DNA of 64,000 bases from Novosphingobium sp. PhB165 (lineage in GTDB: Bacteria; Pseudomonadota; Alphaproteobacteria; Sphingomonadales; Sphingomonadaceae). The position numbers were made by a program, and so were the translations under genes. Under the pieces are notes generated by a model that worked only from the letters and a program-made list of their open reading frames with translations, did no database searches and had not been told where the DNA came from. The stretch's first letter is position 1. Each line of letters begins with the position of its first letter. Shown piece by piece: positions 28,255 to 35,979 of the stretch. The stretch lies in the NCBI RefSeq assembly GCF_004341845.1, contig NZ_SLVB01000004.1, forward strand, positions 496,001 through 560,000. Reading direction: 5' to 3'.

Positions 28255-28334
28255 GCCTTGAATTCTACGGCATCCCCAACTGCGAGCAGAATGCAACGGT
28301 TGTAGACGGAATTCCTCGTAGCGGGTGTTCGTGA
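28251..28334 (+). pseudogene. Cut-off 5' end of the ArsC-like gene
   Basis: GTG start overlapping the ABM stop, reading MSLEFYGIPNCEQ then drifting into unrelated residues and a stop at 28332. The first 12 residues line up with the intact ArsC-like protein starting at 28807 (MTLTMYGIPNCDT), so this is the original gene start left behind when a 556-base segment entered after AACTGCGA (28278-28285). Confidence 0.7.
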
Positions 28335-28336
28335 TC

Positions 28337-28765
28337 ATGTCTGATACGACAGCTGGTTATGCCGTCGAACTGCTTGATGAAAGTGGCGGTCTTTGTGATT
28401 GCTGTGGGGAAGCAAGCCGCAGCGTTTGGGGTTTGGTCCACCACGGCGAATCTACGGTTGCTGCCTATTGGATGCATTGGACCGCAGGTCATCTTGACGA
28501 GCCGGGCGCCCATCTCGATCTCGTGCTTGGCGCTTGGGGAGACGGTACAACATCCAAGGATAGAGTGGCCGCATCGTTGTTGTATCGTGAATCCGAAGAT
28601 CAGCCTCCCGCGTTCATGGTCATCGATGCCGCTGATCGAACGTTTGCCAAAAGTGAGCTGGTGAGTGGTGTGTTGCGGCGAGAAGACATTGTCGGAACGC
28701 CGCTAGCGGAGCATGTCTTTGGTCTTGTCGATGCGATTTGTTTGCAAGACGCTCGCTTCTTCTAA
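28337..28765 (+). CDS. Hypothetical protein carried by the insertion
   Basis: 142 residues. Near residue 20 it has GGLCDCCGEASRSVWG, a CxCC metal-binding-like motif, and later WTAGHLDEPGAHLDLVLGAWGDGT. The C-terminus ends LVDAICLQDARFF. I do not recognise a family; DUF2199-type proteins have a similar cysteine start. Base composition and codons (many A/T third positions) differ from the flanking genes, which fits recent acquisition. It lies wholly inside the segment that interrupts the ArsC-like gene. Confidence 0.7.
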   Translation: MSDTTAGYAVELLDESGGLCDCCGEASRSVWGLVHHGESTVAAYWMHWTAGHLDEPGAHLDLVLGAWGDGTTSKDRVAASLLYRESEDQPPAFMVIDAADRTFAKSELVSGVLRREDIVGTPLAEHVFGLVDAICLQDARFF

Positions 28766-28806
28766 CGGGCCACAAATTTGCCAGTCTTGGGATTAAGGGA
28801 CGTGAC

Positions 28807-29154
28807 ATGACGTTAACCATGTATGGGATTCCAAACTGCGACACCGTCAAGAAGGCGCGTAACTGGCTGGACGCGCGCGGCACGGATTACACGTTTCACG
28901 ACTACAAGAAGGAAGGCGCCGATCCGGCCCGGCTCGAAAAATGGGTGGCAGAGGCGGGCTGGGAAAAGCTGCTGAACCGCGCGGGTACTACCTTCCGCAA
29001 GCTGCCCGAGGCGGACAAGGCCGACCTCGATGCGGCGAAGGCCATCGCCATCATGGTGGCGCAGCCGAGCACCATCAAGCGCCCGGTCGTCGAATATCCG
29101 GGCGGGCTGCTGGTGGGCTTCAAGCAGGACGAATGGGACGCGGCGCTGTCCTGA
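28807..29154 (+). CDS. ArsC/Spx-family protein (YffB-like) with rebuilt start
   Basis: 115 residues of the thioredoxin-fold ArsC family: single cysteine in YGIPNCDTVKKARNWLDA, FHDYKKEGAD, and LVGFKQDEWDAAL at the end. The YffB subgroup is linked to glutathione chemistry but has no proven reaction. AAGGGA precedes the ATG. The first 11 or so codons (TTA, TAT, GGG, ATT, CCA) are AT-rich, then codon use switches at AACTGCGA to the host style, as if the start was supplied by the inserted DNA. Confidence 0.9.
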   Translation: MTLTMYGIPNCDTVKKARNWLDARGTDYTFHDYKKEGADPARLEKWVAEAGWEKLLNRAGTTFRKLPEADKADLDAAKAIAIMVAQPSTIKRPVVEYPGGLLVGFKQDEWDAALS

Positions 29155-29232
29155 ACGAATGGATTTACCCGAGTGCGGTCCGGCTGAGCGGAGTCGGGAC
29201 TGCACATTGAAGGGACGATTGAAGGGGCGACG

Positions 29233-29835
29233 ATGAACACGGTCGAATGGATTGCGGCAGGGCTGGGGCTTGCCAACATCGCGCTGCTGGTGCGGCGCAG
29301 CGTGTGGAACTTCCCGTTCGGCATCGCCATGGTGGCGCTCTACTTCTTCGTGTTCTTCGAGGCCAAGCTCTATGGCGAGGCGGGGCTGCAAGTGTTCTTC
29401 CTGGCCGCGCAGGTCTGGGGCTGGGTGCTCTGGGTGCGTGCGGGAGGGGGCGAAACGCGGGTGCCGGTGCGCCGGCTCGACGTGTTCAGCCGCATGCTCT
29501 GGCTGGTGGCGACAGTGGCGCTGACGCTCAACCTCGGCTGGGTCATGCACAAGTTCACCGATGCCTCGCTGCCTTATGCCGATGCCGCCATCGCCGGGGC
29601 CTCGATCGCCGCGCAGGTCCTGCTGGCCTATCGCCGGATCGAGAACTGGGTGCTGTGGATCGCCATCGATCTGGGGTCGATCGGGGTCTACGTCTACAAG
29701 GATCTCTGGCCGACAGTGGTGCTCTATCTGGTCATGCTGACGATGTCGGTGCTGGGCCTGCGCGAGTGGATCGCTGCCGAGAAGGCCCAGAACGCGCGCG
29801 AGCGCGAGCGGGAAGCGGCAGCAGCCATCGCATGA
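29233..29835 (+). CDS. pnuC: PnuC-family vitamin transporter (nicotinamide riboside type)
   Basis: 200 residues with about seven hydrophobic segments of the PnuC fold: FPFGIAMVALYFFVFFEAKLYGEAGLQVFFLAAQVWGWVLW near the N-terminus and the ENWVLWIAIDLGSIGVYVYKDLWPT stretch. PnuC lets nicotinamide riboside cross the inner membrane and traps it through a kinase. Relatives move thiamine, but the downstream kinase (ATGA overlap) is NadR-like, favouring nicotinamide riboside. Confidence 0.9.
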   Translation: MNTVEWIAAGLGLANIALLVRRSVWNFPFGIAMVALYFFVFFEAKLYGEAGLQVFFLAAQVWGWVLWVRAGGGETRVPVRRLDVFSRMLWLVATVALTLNLGWVMHKFTDASLPYADAAIAGASIAAQVLLAYRRIENWVLWIAIDLGSIGVYVYKDLWPTVVLYLVMLTMSVLGLREWIAAEKAQNAREREREAAAAIA

Positions 29836-30341
29836 TCACGGTCTGCCTCCACGGGGCGGAAAGCACGGGCAAGTCGGTGCTCGCCGCGCGGCTCGGCCAT
29901 CCGTGGGTGCCCGAGTATGGCCGCACGTACTGCGAGGAGCGTGGGACCGACCTGACGATGGCCGACCTGCTCGCCATTGCCGAGGGGCAGGCGGACGAGA
30001 ACCGGCTGGCGATGGCCGCGCGTCCGCCGCTGCTGGTGCTGGATACCGATCAGCTCATGACCGCCGCCTGGGCCGAGATGCTGTTCGGCGAGGTGCCGGA
30101 TGTGTTGATGAACTACCCGAAGGCGGATCACTACCTGCTGTTCTCGCCCGACGTGCCGTGGCGGGACGATGGTACGCGGTTCTTCGGCACCGACGAGGCG
30201 CGGGCGCGCTTTGCCGGGTTGGCCGAGGAGATGCTGGTGCGGGCGGGAGTCTCGTTCACGCGGATCGGCGGTTCGTGGGAGGAGCGGGAGGCTCAGGTGC
30301 GGGCGGCTATCGGGGAGCTTCTTGCAGGCGTAGGGCCGTAA
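29832..30341 (+). CDS. NadR-like ribosylnicotinamide kinase
   Basis: 169 residues: P-loop HGAESTGKSVLAARLG at the N-terminus, EYGRTYCEERG, and DTDQLMTAAWAEMLFG. This is the C-terminal kinase half of NadR as a stand-alone protein, phosphorylating nicotinamide riboside to NMN. It overlaps pnuC by four bases, so uptake and trapping are made from one transcript. The repressor and adenylyltransferase domains of full NadR are absent. Confidence 0.9.
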   Translation: MITVCLHGAESTGKSVLAARLGHPWVPEYGRTYCEERGTDLTMADLLAIAEGQADENRLAMAARPPLLVLDTDQLMTAAWAEMLFGEVPDVLMNYPKADHYLLFSPDVPWRDDGTRFFGTDEARARFAGLAEEMLVRAGVSFTRIGGSWEEREAQVRAAIGELLAGVGP

Positions 30342-30353
30342 ACGCCGAAGCCC

Positions 30354-30383
30354 TAACCGAAGAAGTTCTAACCGAAGAAGTTC
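30354..30383. repeat. Two tandem copies of a 15-bp unit
   Basis: TAACCGAAGAAGTTC occurs twice back to back, then TAAC begins a third. It lies just past the kinase stop and before REP copy 3. Confidence 0.8.
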
Positions 30384-30395
30384 TAACAGCAGTCC

Positions 30396-30480
30396 CGTCG
30401 CCCCCGCGAAGGCGGGGGCCCCGCTTCCTTTTCCCCACGACGCAAGAACAAGCGGGGTCCCCGCCTTCGCGGGGACGACG
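30396..30480. repeat. REP-like palindromic element, copy 3
   Basis: CGTCGCCCCCGCGAAGGCGGGG faces CCCCGCCTTCGCGGGGACGACG around a loop ending in CAAGAACAAGC. Same unit as the other REP copies. Confidence 0.9.
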
Positions 30481-30518
30481 AGATGTAGCGGGTAATCGAG
30501 TTAGAGCGCGGGCTCCAG

Positions 30519-30653
30519 ATCCTCCCCTGCAAGGGGAGGTGGCAGCGCGGAGCGCTGACGGAGGGGTATCAGCCTCTCGATGGCGCGCCATGGCGAGAGC
30601 GTTACACCCCTCCACCACCCTTCGGGCGGTTCCCCTCCCCTTGCAGGGGAGGA
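30519..30653. repeat. CCCCTGCAAGGGGAGG-family repeat, copy 2
   Basis: TCCTCCCCTGCAAGGGGAGGTGGC faces its complement at 30630-30653; the inner GACGGAGGGGTATC faces ACACCCCTCCACCACCC. Same layout as 26092-26207, between the kinase gene and the end of ubiG. Confidence 0.9.
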
Positions 30654-30664
30654 ATTTGGAGGCC

Positions 30665-31414
30665 TCAGCCCTTCCGCGCCGTCACGATAAAGTTCAGCGA
30701 AAGATCGTCCGACAAGTGCAGCCCGCGCGTCGGCGACCAGGCGATGCCCTTCGGCTCGCCCATCACCAGACCTGCCCCTTCGCAAAGTTCGCGCAGTTCG
30801 TCGGGCGTCGCGAACTGGTTCCAGTCGTGCGTGCCGCGCGGGACTTTCCCCAGCCGCTCGGCCGCCTCGACCAGCAGCAGGCGCGAGGCGGCGGTGCGGT
30901 TGGGGCAGGAGAGCAGCATCAGACCATCGTCCGCCAGCGCATCCGCAAGCTGGCCGATGAACAGCGCCTTGTCGGTCACATGCTCGATCACTTCCAGCGA
31001 GCAGACGAGGTCGAAACCGGAGAGGCCCAGCGCGCCCAGTTCCCCGTGCTTGTAATCGATCGGCAAGCCCATCGCCTCGGCATGGGCGCTTGCCGCAGCG
31101 ATGTTCTCCGCCGCCGCGTCCACGCCCGTCACCGCCGCGCCAAGGCGGGCGAGCGGTTCGCAGAGCAGCCCGGCACCGCAGCCCGCATCGAGCGCGCGCT
31201 TGCCGGAAAGCGGCTTCAACGCGCGCGAATCGGCGCCGAAATGCGTATCGATCGCGGCGCGAATGAAGCCCAGGCGCACCGGGTTGAGCTGGTGGAGCAT
31301 GGCCGAGGAGCCCTTCGGATCCCACCACTCGGCGGCCATGGCGCCGAAGTGCGCCGCTTCCTTCGGATCGATTGTTGCGCCGGAAGGCGTGTTCGAAGCA
31401 GTTGCATTGTCCAT
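30665..31414 (-). CDS. ubiG: Ubiquinone O-methyltransferase UbiG
   Basis: 249-residue SAM methyltransferase performing both O-methylations in ubiquinone synthesis. Signatures: FGAMAAEWWDPKGSSAMLHQLNPVRLGFI, SAM loop ALDAGCGAGLLCEPLARLGA, and CSLEVIEHVTDKALF. The C-terminal HDWNQFATPDELRELCEGAGL fits UbiG. It is divergent from lysC and separate from ubiE/ubiB at the left of the window. Confidence 0.97.
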   Translation of the reverse strand: MDNATASNTPSGATIDPKEAAHFGAMAAEWWDPKGSSAMLHQLNPVRLGFIRAAIDTHFGADSRALKPLSGKRALDAGCGAGLLCEPLARLGAAVTGVDAAAENIAAASAHAEAMGLPIDYKHGELGALGLSGFDLVCSLEVIEHVTDKALFIGQLADALADDGLMLLSCPNRTAASRLLLVEAAERLGKVPRGTHDWNQFATPDELRELCEGAGLVMGEPKGIAWSPTRGLHLSDDLSLNFIVTARKG

Positions 31415-31496
31415 GACTCCCCCCTAACAGCGCGCCCGACCGTTATCCACACGCGCATCCGTCATGCGCACAATCCTGATGGGGAGCAACCAGACC

Positions 31497-32756
31497 TTGG
31501 CACGCATCGTGATGAAATTCGGCGGCACGTCGATGGCCGGCACCGAGCGAATCCGGCGCGTGGCGGGTATCGTCAAACGCCAGCAGGAAGCGGGCCATGA
31601 AGTGGCGGTCGTCGTCTCGGCGATGGCGGGCGAGACCGACCGTCTCGTGAACTTCTGCCGCGAGGCCAATGCGCTTTACGATCCGGCGGAATACGACGTG
31701 GTCGTGGCCGCGGGCGAGCAGGTCACCTCGGGGCTGCTGGCGCTGACGCTTCAGGCGATGGGCTGCAAGGCGCGCTCGTGGCTCGGCTGGCAGCTGCCGA
31801 TCAAGACCGACGACGCCCATGCCAAGGCCCGTATCGAAGACTTCGATTCGGACGCCCTGCTGGCCTCGATGGCTGCCGGTGAAATCGCGGTGATCCCGGG
31901 CTTCCAGGGCGTTTCGCCCGATGGCCGCATCACCACGCTGGGCCGTGGCGGTTCGGATACCTCGGCGGTGGCCGTGGCGGCGGCGGTCAAGGCCGACCGC
32001 TGCGACATCTACACCGATGTCGACGGCGTCTACACCACCGACCCGCGCATCGTTGCCAAGGCACGCAAGCTGCCGCTGGTGACTTACGAAGAAATGCTCG
32101 AACTGGCCTCGGTCGGCTCGAAGGTGTTGCAGACCCGCTCGGTCTCCCTCGCGATGAAGGAGAACGTGCGCGTTCAGGTGCTGTCCTCGTTCATTGACGA
32201 GAATGCCCCTGCGGCCGACACCCTCCCCGGAACGATGATCGTCAGCGACGAAGAACTTGAAGGAAGCGACATGGAACGCCAGCTGATCACCGGCATCGCC
32301 GCTGACAAGAACGAAGCCAAGGTTACCCTTACCCGCGTGCCCGACCGTCCGGGCGCCGTGGCCGCGATCTTCGCGCCGCTCGCGGAATCGAACATCAACG
32401 TCGACATGATTATCCAGAATGTCGCCAAGGATAAGGGCGAGACCGACGTCACCTTCACGGTGCCGCAGGCCGACCTCGTCCGCGCGCAGGCGCTGCTGGA
32501 AGAGCGCAAGGAAGCCATCGGCTATTACCGCATGATCGCCGACAGCAGCGTGGCGAAGATCAGCGTCGTCGGCGTCGGCATGCGCAGCCATGCGGGTGTC
32601 GCTTCGACCATGTTCAAGACGCTGGCCGATCGCGGGATCAATATCATCGCCATCTCGACCAGCGAGATCAAGGTTTCGGTCCTGATCGACACCGACGAGA
32701 CCGAACTGGCGGTGCGCGTGCTGCACACGGCTTACGGGCTCGACGCTGCGGCCTGA
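31497..32756 (+). CDS. lysC: Aspartate kinase
   Basis: First step of lysine, threonine and methionine synthesis. The kinase domain opens with ARIVMKFGGTSMAG and has GRGGSDTSAVAVAAAVKADRCDIYTDVDGVYTTDPR; two ACT domains (about 270-420) end the protein, giving the usual feedback site. I chose TTG 31497 because homologs begin MARIVMKFGG and GGGGAG lies 11 bases before it; ATGs at 31464 and 31479 would add 11 and 6 residues. About 420 residues. It is divergent from ubiG. Confidence 0.95.
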   Translation: MARIVMKFGGTSMAGTERIRRVAGIVKRQQEAGHEVAVVVSAMAGETDRLVNFCREANALYDPAEYDVVVAAGEQVTSGLLALTLQAMGCKARSWLGWQLPIKTDDAHAKARIEDFDSDALLASMAAGEIAVIPGFQGVSPDGRITTLGRGGSDTSAVAVAAAVKADRCDIYTDVDGVYTTDPRIVAKARKLPLVTYEEMLELASVGSKVLQTRSVSLAMKENVRVQVLSSFIDENAPAADTLPGTMIVSDEELEGSDMERQLITGIAADKNEAKVTLTRVPDRPGAVAAIFAPLAESNINVDMIIQNVAKDKGETDVTFTVPQADLVRAQALLEERKEAIGYYRMIADSSVAKISVVGVGMRSHAGVASTMFKTLADRGINIIAISTSEIKVSVLIDTDETELAVRVLHTAYGLDAAA

Positions 32757-32782
32757 CCCTTCGACAAGCTCAGGGTGAGCGG
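32757..32782. repeat. Half copy of the TCGACAAGCTCAG-family repeat
   Basis: CCTTCGACAAGCTCAGGGTGAGCGG directly follows the lysC stop codon with no facing partner. Confidence 0.75.
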
Positions 32783-32805
32783 TCGGAATAGTGTGAATTA
32801 GAGAA

Positions 32806-32833
32806 AGGCGGCGCGGTGAGCGCCGCCTTTTTC
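32806..32833. terminator. Intrinsic terminator of lysC
   Basis: AGGCGGCGC (32806-32814) pairs with GCGCCGCCT (32820-32828), followed by TTTTCGT. It lies between lysC and the converging DUF2239 gene and has A/T on both sides, so it may serve both. Confidence 0.85.
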
Positions 32834-32836
32834 GTA

Positions 32837-33367
32837 TCAGTCTTCCAGTGAGGGCTGGGCCAGTTCGAGCACGTGATCACGTAAATCGCCGGGCCACGGA
32901 GCGAGGGCCTTGGCGAAATCCTCCAGCCTGTCCGCGAAGAGCAGGCGGCTGGCTTCCTCGAATCCAGGCAGGTCGCCGCCGAGCGCGGACATGACGCGGT
33001 AGGCGCGTTCGTGCGCCATGCGCCGCGCGGTGCGGCCGTGGTCGGCCTTGCGGGCCTCGTCGACAAGGCGGCGCAGCGCCTGCGAGGCGCCTCCGGGCTG
33101 CTGGGACAGCCAGTCCCACTGCCGGGGCAACAGCGTCACTTCCCGGGCGACCACGCCTAGCTTCGGACGGCCGCGACGGCGCGGGGCTTCGCTCTCTTCG
33201 GGGGCAGGAGCGGCGACGCCGCGCCAGTCGAGATCGACCGGGCGGCCGGTGGCATCGTCGAACACGAGCACGCCTTGCTCGCGGCCGTGCAGGGCGCCGA
33301 TCAGTTCGGCGGGCGTGCCGCGCGCGGCGCGGGTGGTGCCGATGAAGGCGGTGCAAGTCTGGGTCAT
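32837..33367 (-). CDS. DUF2239 protein, putative ribbon-helix-helix regulator
   Basis: 176 residues from ATG 33367 (CAGGACC upstream; the frame is open to 33421). Residues about 62-106 read RRRGRPKLGVVAREVTLL then PRQWDWLSQQPGGASQALRR and VDEARK: a basic arm, a short strand (REVTLL) and two helices, the layout of a ribbon-helix-helix DNA-binding domain. The N-terminal 55 residues (TAFIGTTRAARG to RPVDLDWRG) are a small unknown domain and the C-terminus is helical. It is divergent from a GIY-YIG gene across a palindromic operator. The regulator role is inferred. Confidence 0.8.
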   Translation of the reverse strand: MTQTCTAFIGTTRAARGTPAELIGALHGREQGVLVFDDATGRPVDLDWRGVAAPAPEESEAPRRRGRPKLGVVAREVTLLPRQWDWLSQQPGGASQALRRLVDEARKADHGRTARRMAHERAYRVMSALGGDLPGFEEASRLLFADRLEDFAKALAPWPGDLRDHVLELAQPSLED

Positions 33368-33382
33368 CGTGGGTCCTGACAA

Positions 33383-33439
33383 TATTTTTGCCCGGGTAAA
33401 TTGAATTTGCGTGCGAGTCAATTTATCCGGGTGAAAATA
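33383..33439. promoter_or_regulatory. Symmetrical operator between the DUF2239 and GIY-YIG genes
   Basis: Two near-palindromes of TTTACCCGGGTAAA: TTTGCCCGGGTAAA at 33387-33400 (13 of 14) and TTTATCCGGGTGAA at 33422-33435 (12 of 14), centres 35 bases apart. They lie inside a larger inverted repeat whose 22-base arms (33383-33404 and 33418-33439) match at 19 of 22. It occupies most of the 89-base gap between the divergent start codons, where one bound regulator would control both genes. Confidence 0.75.
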
Positions 33440-33456
33440 CGATAGGGAATCGAACC

Positions 33457-33792
33457 ATGGAACGTCAGGACCGCAAGGCCGCCATTGCCGAATATCGCGA
33501 ACGCAAAGTTGATCCGGGCGTCTACGCCTTGCGCTGCACGGCGAGCGGGGAGGCCTGGGTCGGCCGCGCGCCGGATCTTGCGACGATCTGGAACCGGCTG
33601 TCGTTCACGCTGCGACAGGGCACGACGCCGCAGCGCGCGTTGCAGGAGGCATGGAACGCGCATGGAGCGGACGCCTTTGCGTTCGAGGTGCTGGAAGTTC
33701 TGGATGCCGAGGAACTCGGCCTTGGGCTGGGGCGGGAACTCAAGAAGCGCCATGCGGATTGGGTCGAGCGGCTCGGGGCGATGGCGATTTAG
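33457..33792 (+). CDS. GIY-YIG-family small protein
   Basis: 111 residues. PGVYALRCTASGEAWVGRAPDL carries the GxY...VGR elements of a GIY-YIG fold, but the canonical second Tyr-Ile-Gly is changed to WVGR, and the later acidic residue is in FEVLEVLD. This small family is usually annotated GIY-YIG nuclease; whether it cuts DNA is untested. It is divergent from the DUF2239 gene and shares its operator, so the two are probably one functional unit. Confidence 0.78.
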   Translation: MERQDRKAAIAEYRERKVDPGVYALRCTASGEAWVGRAPDLATIWNRLSFTLRQGTTPQRALQEAWNAHGADAFAFEVLEVLDAEELGLGLGRELKKRHADWVERLGAMAI

Positions 33793-33834
33793 GCGCAAGC
33801 CCCGATTTGAGCGCAAGGATAACCAAAACCACCT

Positions 33835-33993
33835 CGTCGTCCCCGCGAAGGCGGGGACCCCGCTTGTTCTTATTTCAGCACGCAGAGACGCAGAGACGCA
33901 GAGAGAACGGTGGACTGCTGCACGATCTCTCCGCGTCTCCGCGTCTCCGCGTGAAACCAGAAAGCGGGGCACCCGCCTTCGCGGGGGCGACGG
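33835..33993. repeat. REP-like element copy 4 with nested ACGCAGAG repeat
   Basis: Left half CGTCGTCCCCGCGAAGGCGGGG and right half ACCCGCCTTCGCGGGGGCGACG are those of the REP unit, but the loop is enlarged by a second inverted repeat at 33878-33953: GCACGCAGAGACGCAGAGACG facing CGTCTCCGCGTCTCCGCGTG. The same nesting occurs at 53931-54066. Confidence 0.88.
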
Positions 33994-34045
33994 GTGTTTT
34001 AGGCTAAGTCTGTTTTGAGGCTAAGTCTGCTTTGCAGCGATAAGG

Positions 34046-35341
34046 TTAGAGCGCCTTGGCCAGCTCGTCCCGGAACTTCGGATCGGCCAGCCCGATCAGC
34101 AACTCCGCCCGCTCGCGCAGGGACTTGCCGCGCAAGTTGGCGGCGCCATGCTCGGTGACGATCCAGTGCACATCGTTGCGCGGCGTCGTCACGGGCCCGT
34201 CCAGCTTGGGCACGATGCGGCTCACCGTGCCGCCCAGCGCGGTAGAGCGGCAGGCAATCACTGAAACGCCGCCCTTCGAGCCATAGGCCCCGCGCACGAA
34301 ATCCAGCTGGCCACCGGCGGCGGAGAACTGCCGCCCACCCATGAATTCGGAATTGCAGGCGCCCTGCAAGTCCACCTGGATCGTCGCGTTGACAGAGACC
34401 ACCTTGTCGTTGAGCGCGATCACGGCAGGGGCGTTCACCACGTCCACCGGCATCGAATAGACCTCGGGATTGCCGTCCATCCAGCGGTAGAACGGCTCAT
34501 CCCCCATCGCGAAGGAATAGACGGTAAGGCCCGGCTGCGTGGTCTTGAGCCGGTTGGTGACGACTCCGGACTGGGCCAGCCCGGCCATCGCGGGCGTCAG
34601 CAGTTCGGTATGGATGCCAAGATCGCGGCGATTGCCGATGCGGCGGCAGACCGCGGCGGGCAGGTTGCCGATGCCCATCTGCAGGCAGGCGCCGTCATCG
34701 ATCAGCTCGGCAATGGAGGCGGCAATCGCCTCGTCCTCCGGCGATCCCGCCGCCTCACCGAAGCAGAGCAGCGGGACGTGGTTTTCCACGATGGCGGTTA
34801 CCTCGGAGATGTGGAGCGGGCGCGGGCAGGCGACGCGCGGCATTGCCGGGTTGACCTCCACGATCACGATCCGGGCGCAATGCGCGGCCACCGATGTATA
34901 GTCGTTCGCCGCGCCGAAGCTGAAATAGCCGTCCGCATCCATCGGCGAGACCGTGAGCACGCAGGCGTCGAGTTCGATCTCGTCCCGCAGCAGGCGCGCG
35001 GACCCGGAGAACGCACAGGGCACGAAGTCGATCAGCGCCTCGGCCGCCGGGTCGGCCTTTATCAGCGCGCGTTCGATGCCGCTCATGAACAGGCATTGCG
35101 GGCGGATGGCACCCAGCAGGTCGCGCCGCAGGATGGTCGATCCGGCATGGACTTGCGAGAGCAGGTACCAGACCCGAAGGTCGCGCAGCGTGCCGGCCTC
35201 GGCCCGGCGGGCGATGGCGGCCAGCAGTGCCGGCGGCTCGCCCACGGCCATGCCCATGGCAAGGTCGCTGTCGCTTTCGAGCGCCTGCACCGCCATGTCG
35301 GCCGTGGTCAGCTTGGCTTGGTAGAGGCTGCGGACATCCAT
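34046..35341 (-). CDS. Acetyl-CoA hydrolase/CoA-transferase family protein
   Basis: 431 residues of the two-domain class I CoA-transferase group that includes 4-hydroxybutyrate CoA-transferase and acetyl-CoA hydrolase. The second domain starts around residue 200 with LIDDGACLQMGIGNLPAAVCRRIGNRRDLGIHTELLTPAMAGL; the glutamate in GIHTELL is the likely active-site residue. C-terminal WIVTEHGAANLRGKSLRERAELLIGLADP is typical. The substrate is not evident. The gene stands alone on the minus strand. Confidence 0.88.
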   Translation of the reverse strand: MDVRSLYQAKLTTADMAVQALESDSDLAMGMAVGEPPALLAAIARRAEAGTLRDLRVWYLLSQVHAGSTILRRDLLGAIRPQCLFMSGIERALIKADPAAEALIDFVPCAFSGSARLLRDEIELDACVLTVSPMDADGYFSFGAANDYTSVAAHCARIVIVEVNPAMPRVACPRPLHISEVTAIVENHVPLLCFGEAAGSPEDEAIAASIAELIDDGACLQMGIGNLPAAVCRRIGNRRDLGIHTELLTPAMAGLAQSGVVTNRLKTTQPGLTVYSFAMGDEPFYRWMDGNPEVYSMPVDVVNAPAVIALNDKVVSVNATIQVDLQGACNSEFMGGRQFSAAGGQLDFVRGAYGSKGGVSVIACRSTALGGTVSRIVPKLDGPVTTPRNDVHWIVTEHGAANLRGKSLRERAELLIGLADPKFRDELAKAL

Positions 35342-35391
35342 CGCCCATGGGTCTCACCCCCGGGCGACGAGATCAAGCCTCGCGAAAATTC

Positions 35392-35832
35392 CTAAACCGC
35401 CCGGCCGGACGCGAGATGGCTGCTGAGTTCGCGCAGGGTGGTCGCTGCCGCATCCGTATGGCCTTGCTTGACGGCTTCGTGCGCCAGCCTGACCTGCTCG
35501 GCCATATGGCGGCGCAGGCTGACGGGCACGCCCGCGTCCAGCGTGTGGACCGAGGCGGAGAGCACGCCAAGCTGCACGAAGGCAAGCTGGCGATCCTCGC
35601 TGGTGCCGTCGAGGCGCGCGGCGACGTTGCTTGCCATGATCTCGATGTCGAGCAAGGCCTTGCGGTCGCCATCGGCAAGGCTGGCGAAACGGGGCGTGGC
35701 CGTCATGCCGGTCGCGGCGACATGCGGCCGCGCGACCACTGTGGCGGCGAGCGCGACGCCCGCGATCACCACCAGGGCGAGGAGGAAGAGAATGGAAGGC
35801 TGGCGCAGGGCGCCACGGGGGGCATTGGTCAT
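35392..35832 (-). CDS. Membrane-anchored periplasmic protein, unknown
   Basis: 146 residues from ATG 35832 (MTNAPRGALRQPS); the frame is open to 35934. A single N-terminal transmembrane segment (SILFLLALVVIAGVALAATVVA) is followed by a soluble helical domain, RKALLDIEIMASNVAARLD to LRELSSHLASGRAV, which looks like a four-helix sensor-type fold. No family recognised. It follows the nitronate monooxygenase divergently and precedes the CoA-transferase by 50 bases on the same strand. Confidence 0.7.
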   Translation of the reverse strand: MTNAPRGALRQPSILFLLALVVIAGVALAATVVARPHVAATGMTATPRFASLADGDRKALLDIEIMASNVAARLDGTSEDRQLAFVQLGVLSASVHTLDAGVPVSLRRHMAEQVRLAHEAVKQGHTDAAATTLRELSSHLASGRAV

Positions 35833-35979
35833 ACCGTGCAAGGGTCCGGTGGTTGGATCGTTCAAGGGAGGTTGGGGAAGGGCGTGATGGCGGAAGGTTC
35901 GCAAAGGCGCGGCTTGTGCCGCGCGTTTCCGCACCCTATGGCGCTCGTTCGTTCATGAATGCGGGCTATGGGAGCTTCG

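Noticed and set aside
28337..28765. Toxin or immunity role for the inserted CxCC protein
   Set aside because: No partner gene, no catalytic motif; only the insertion itself is supported.
33878..33953. Possible CRISPR-like repeats (ACGCAGAG units)
   Set aside because: Units are contiguous and palindromically arranged, with no spacers and no cas genes.
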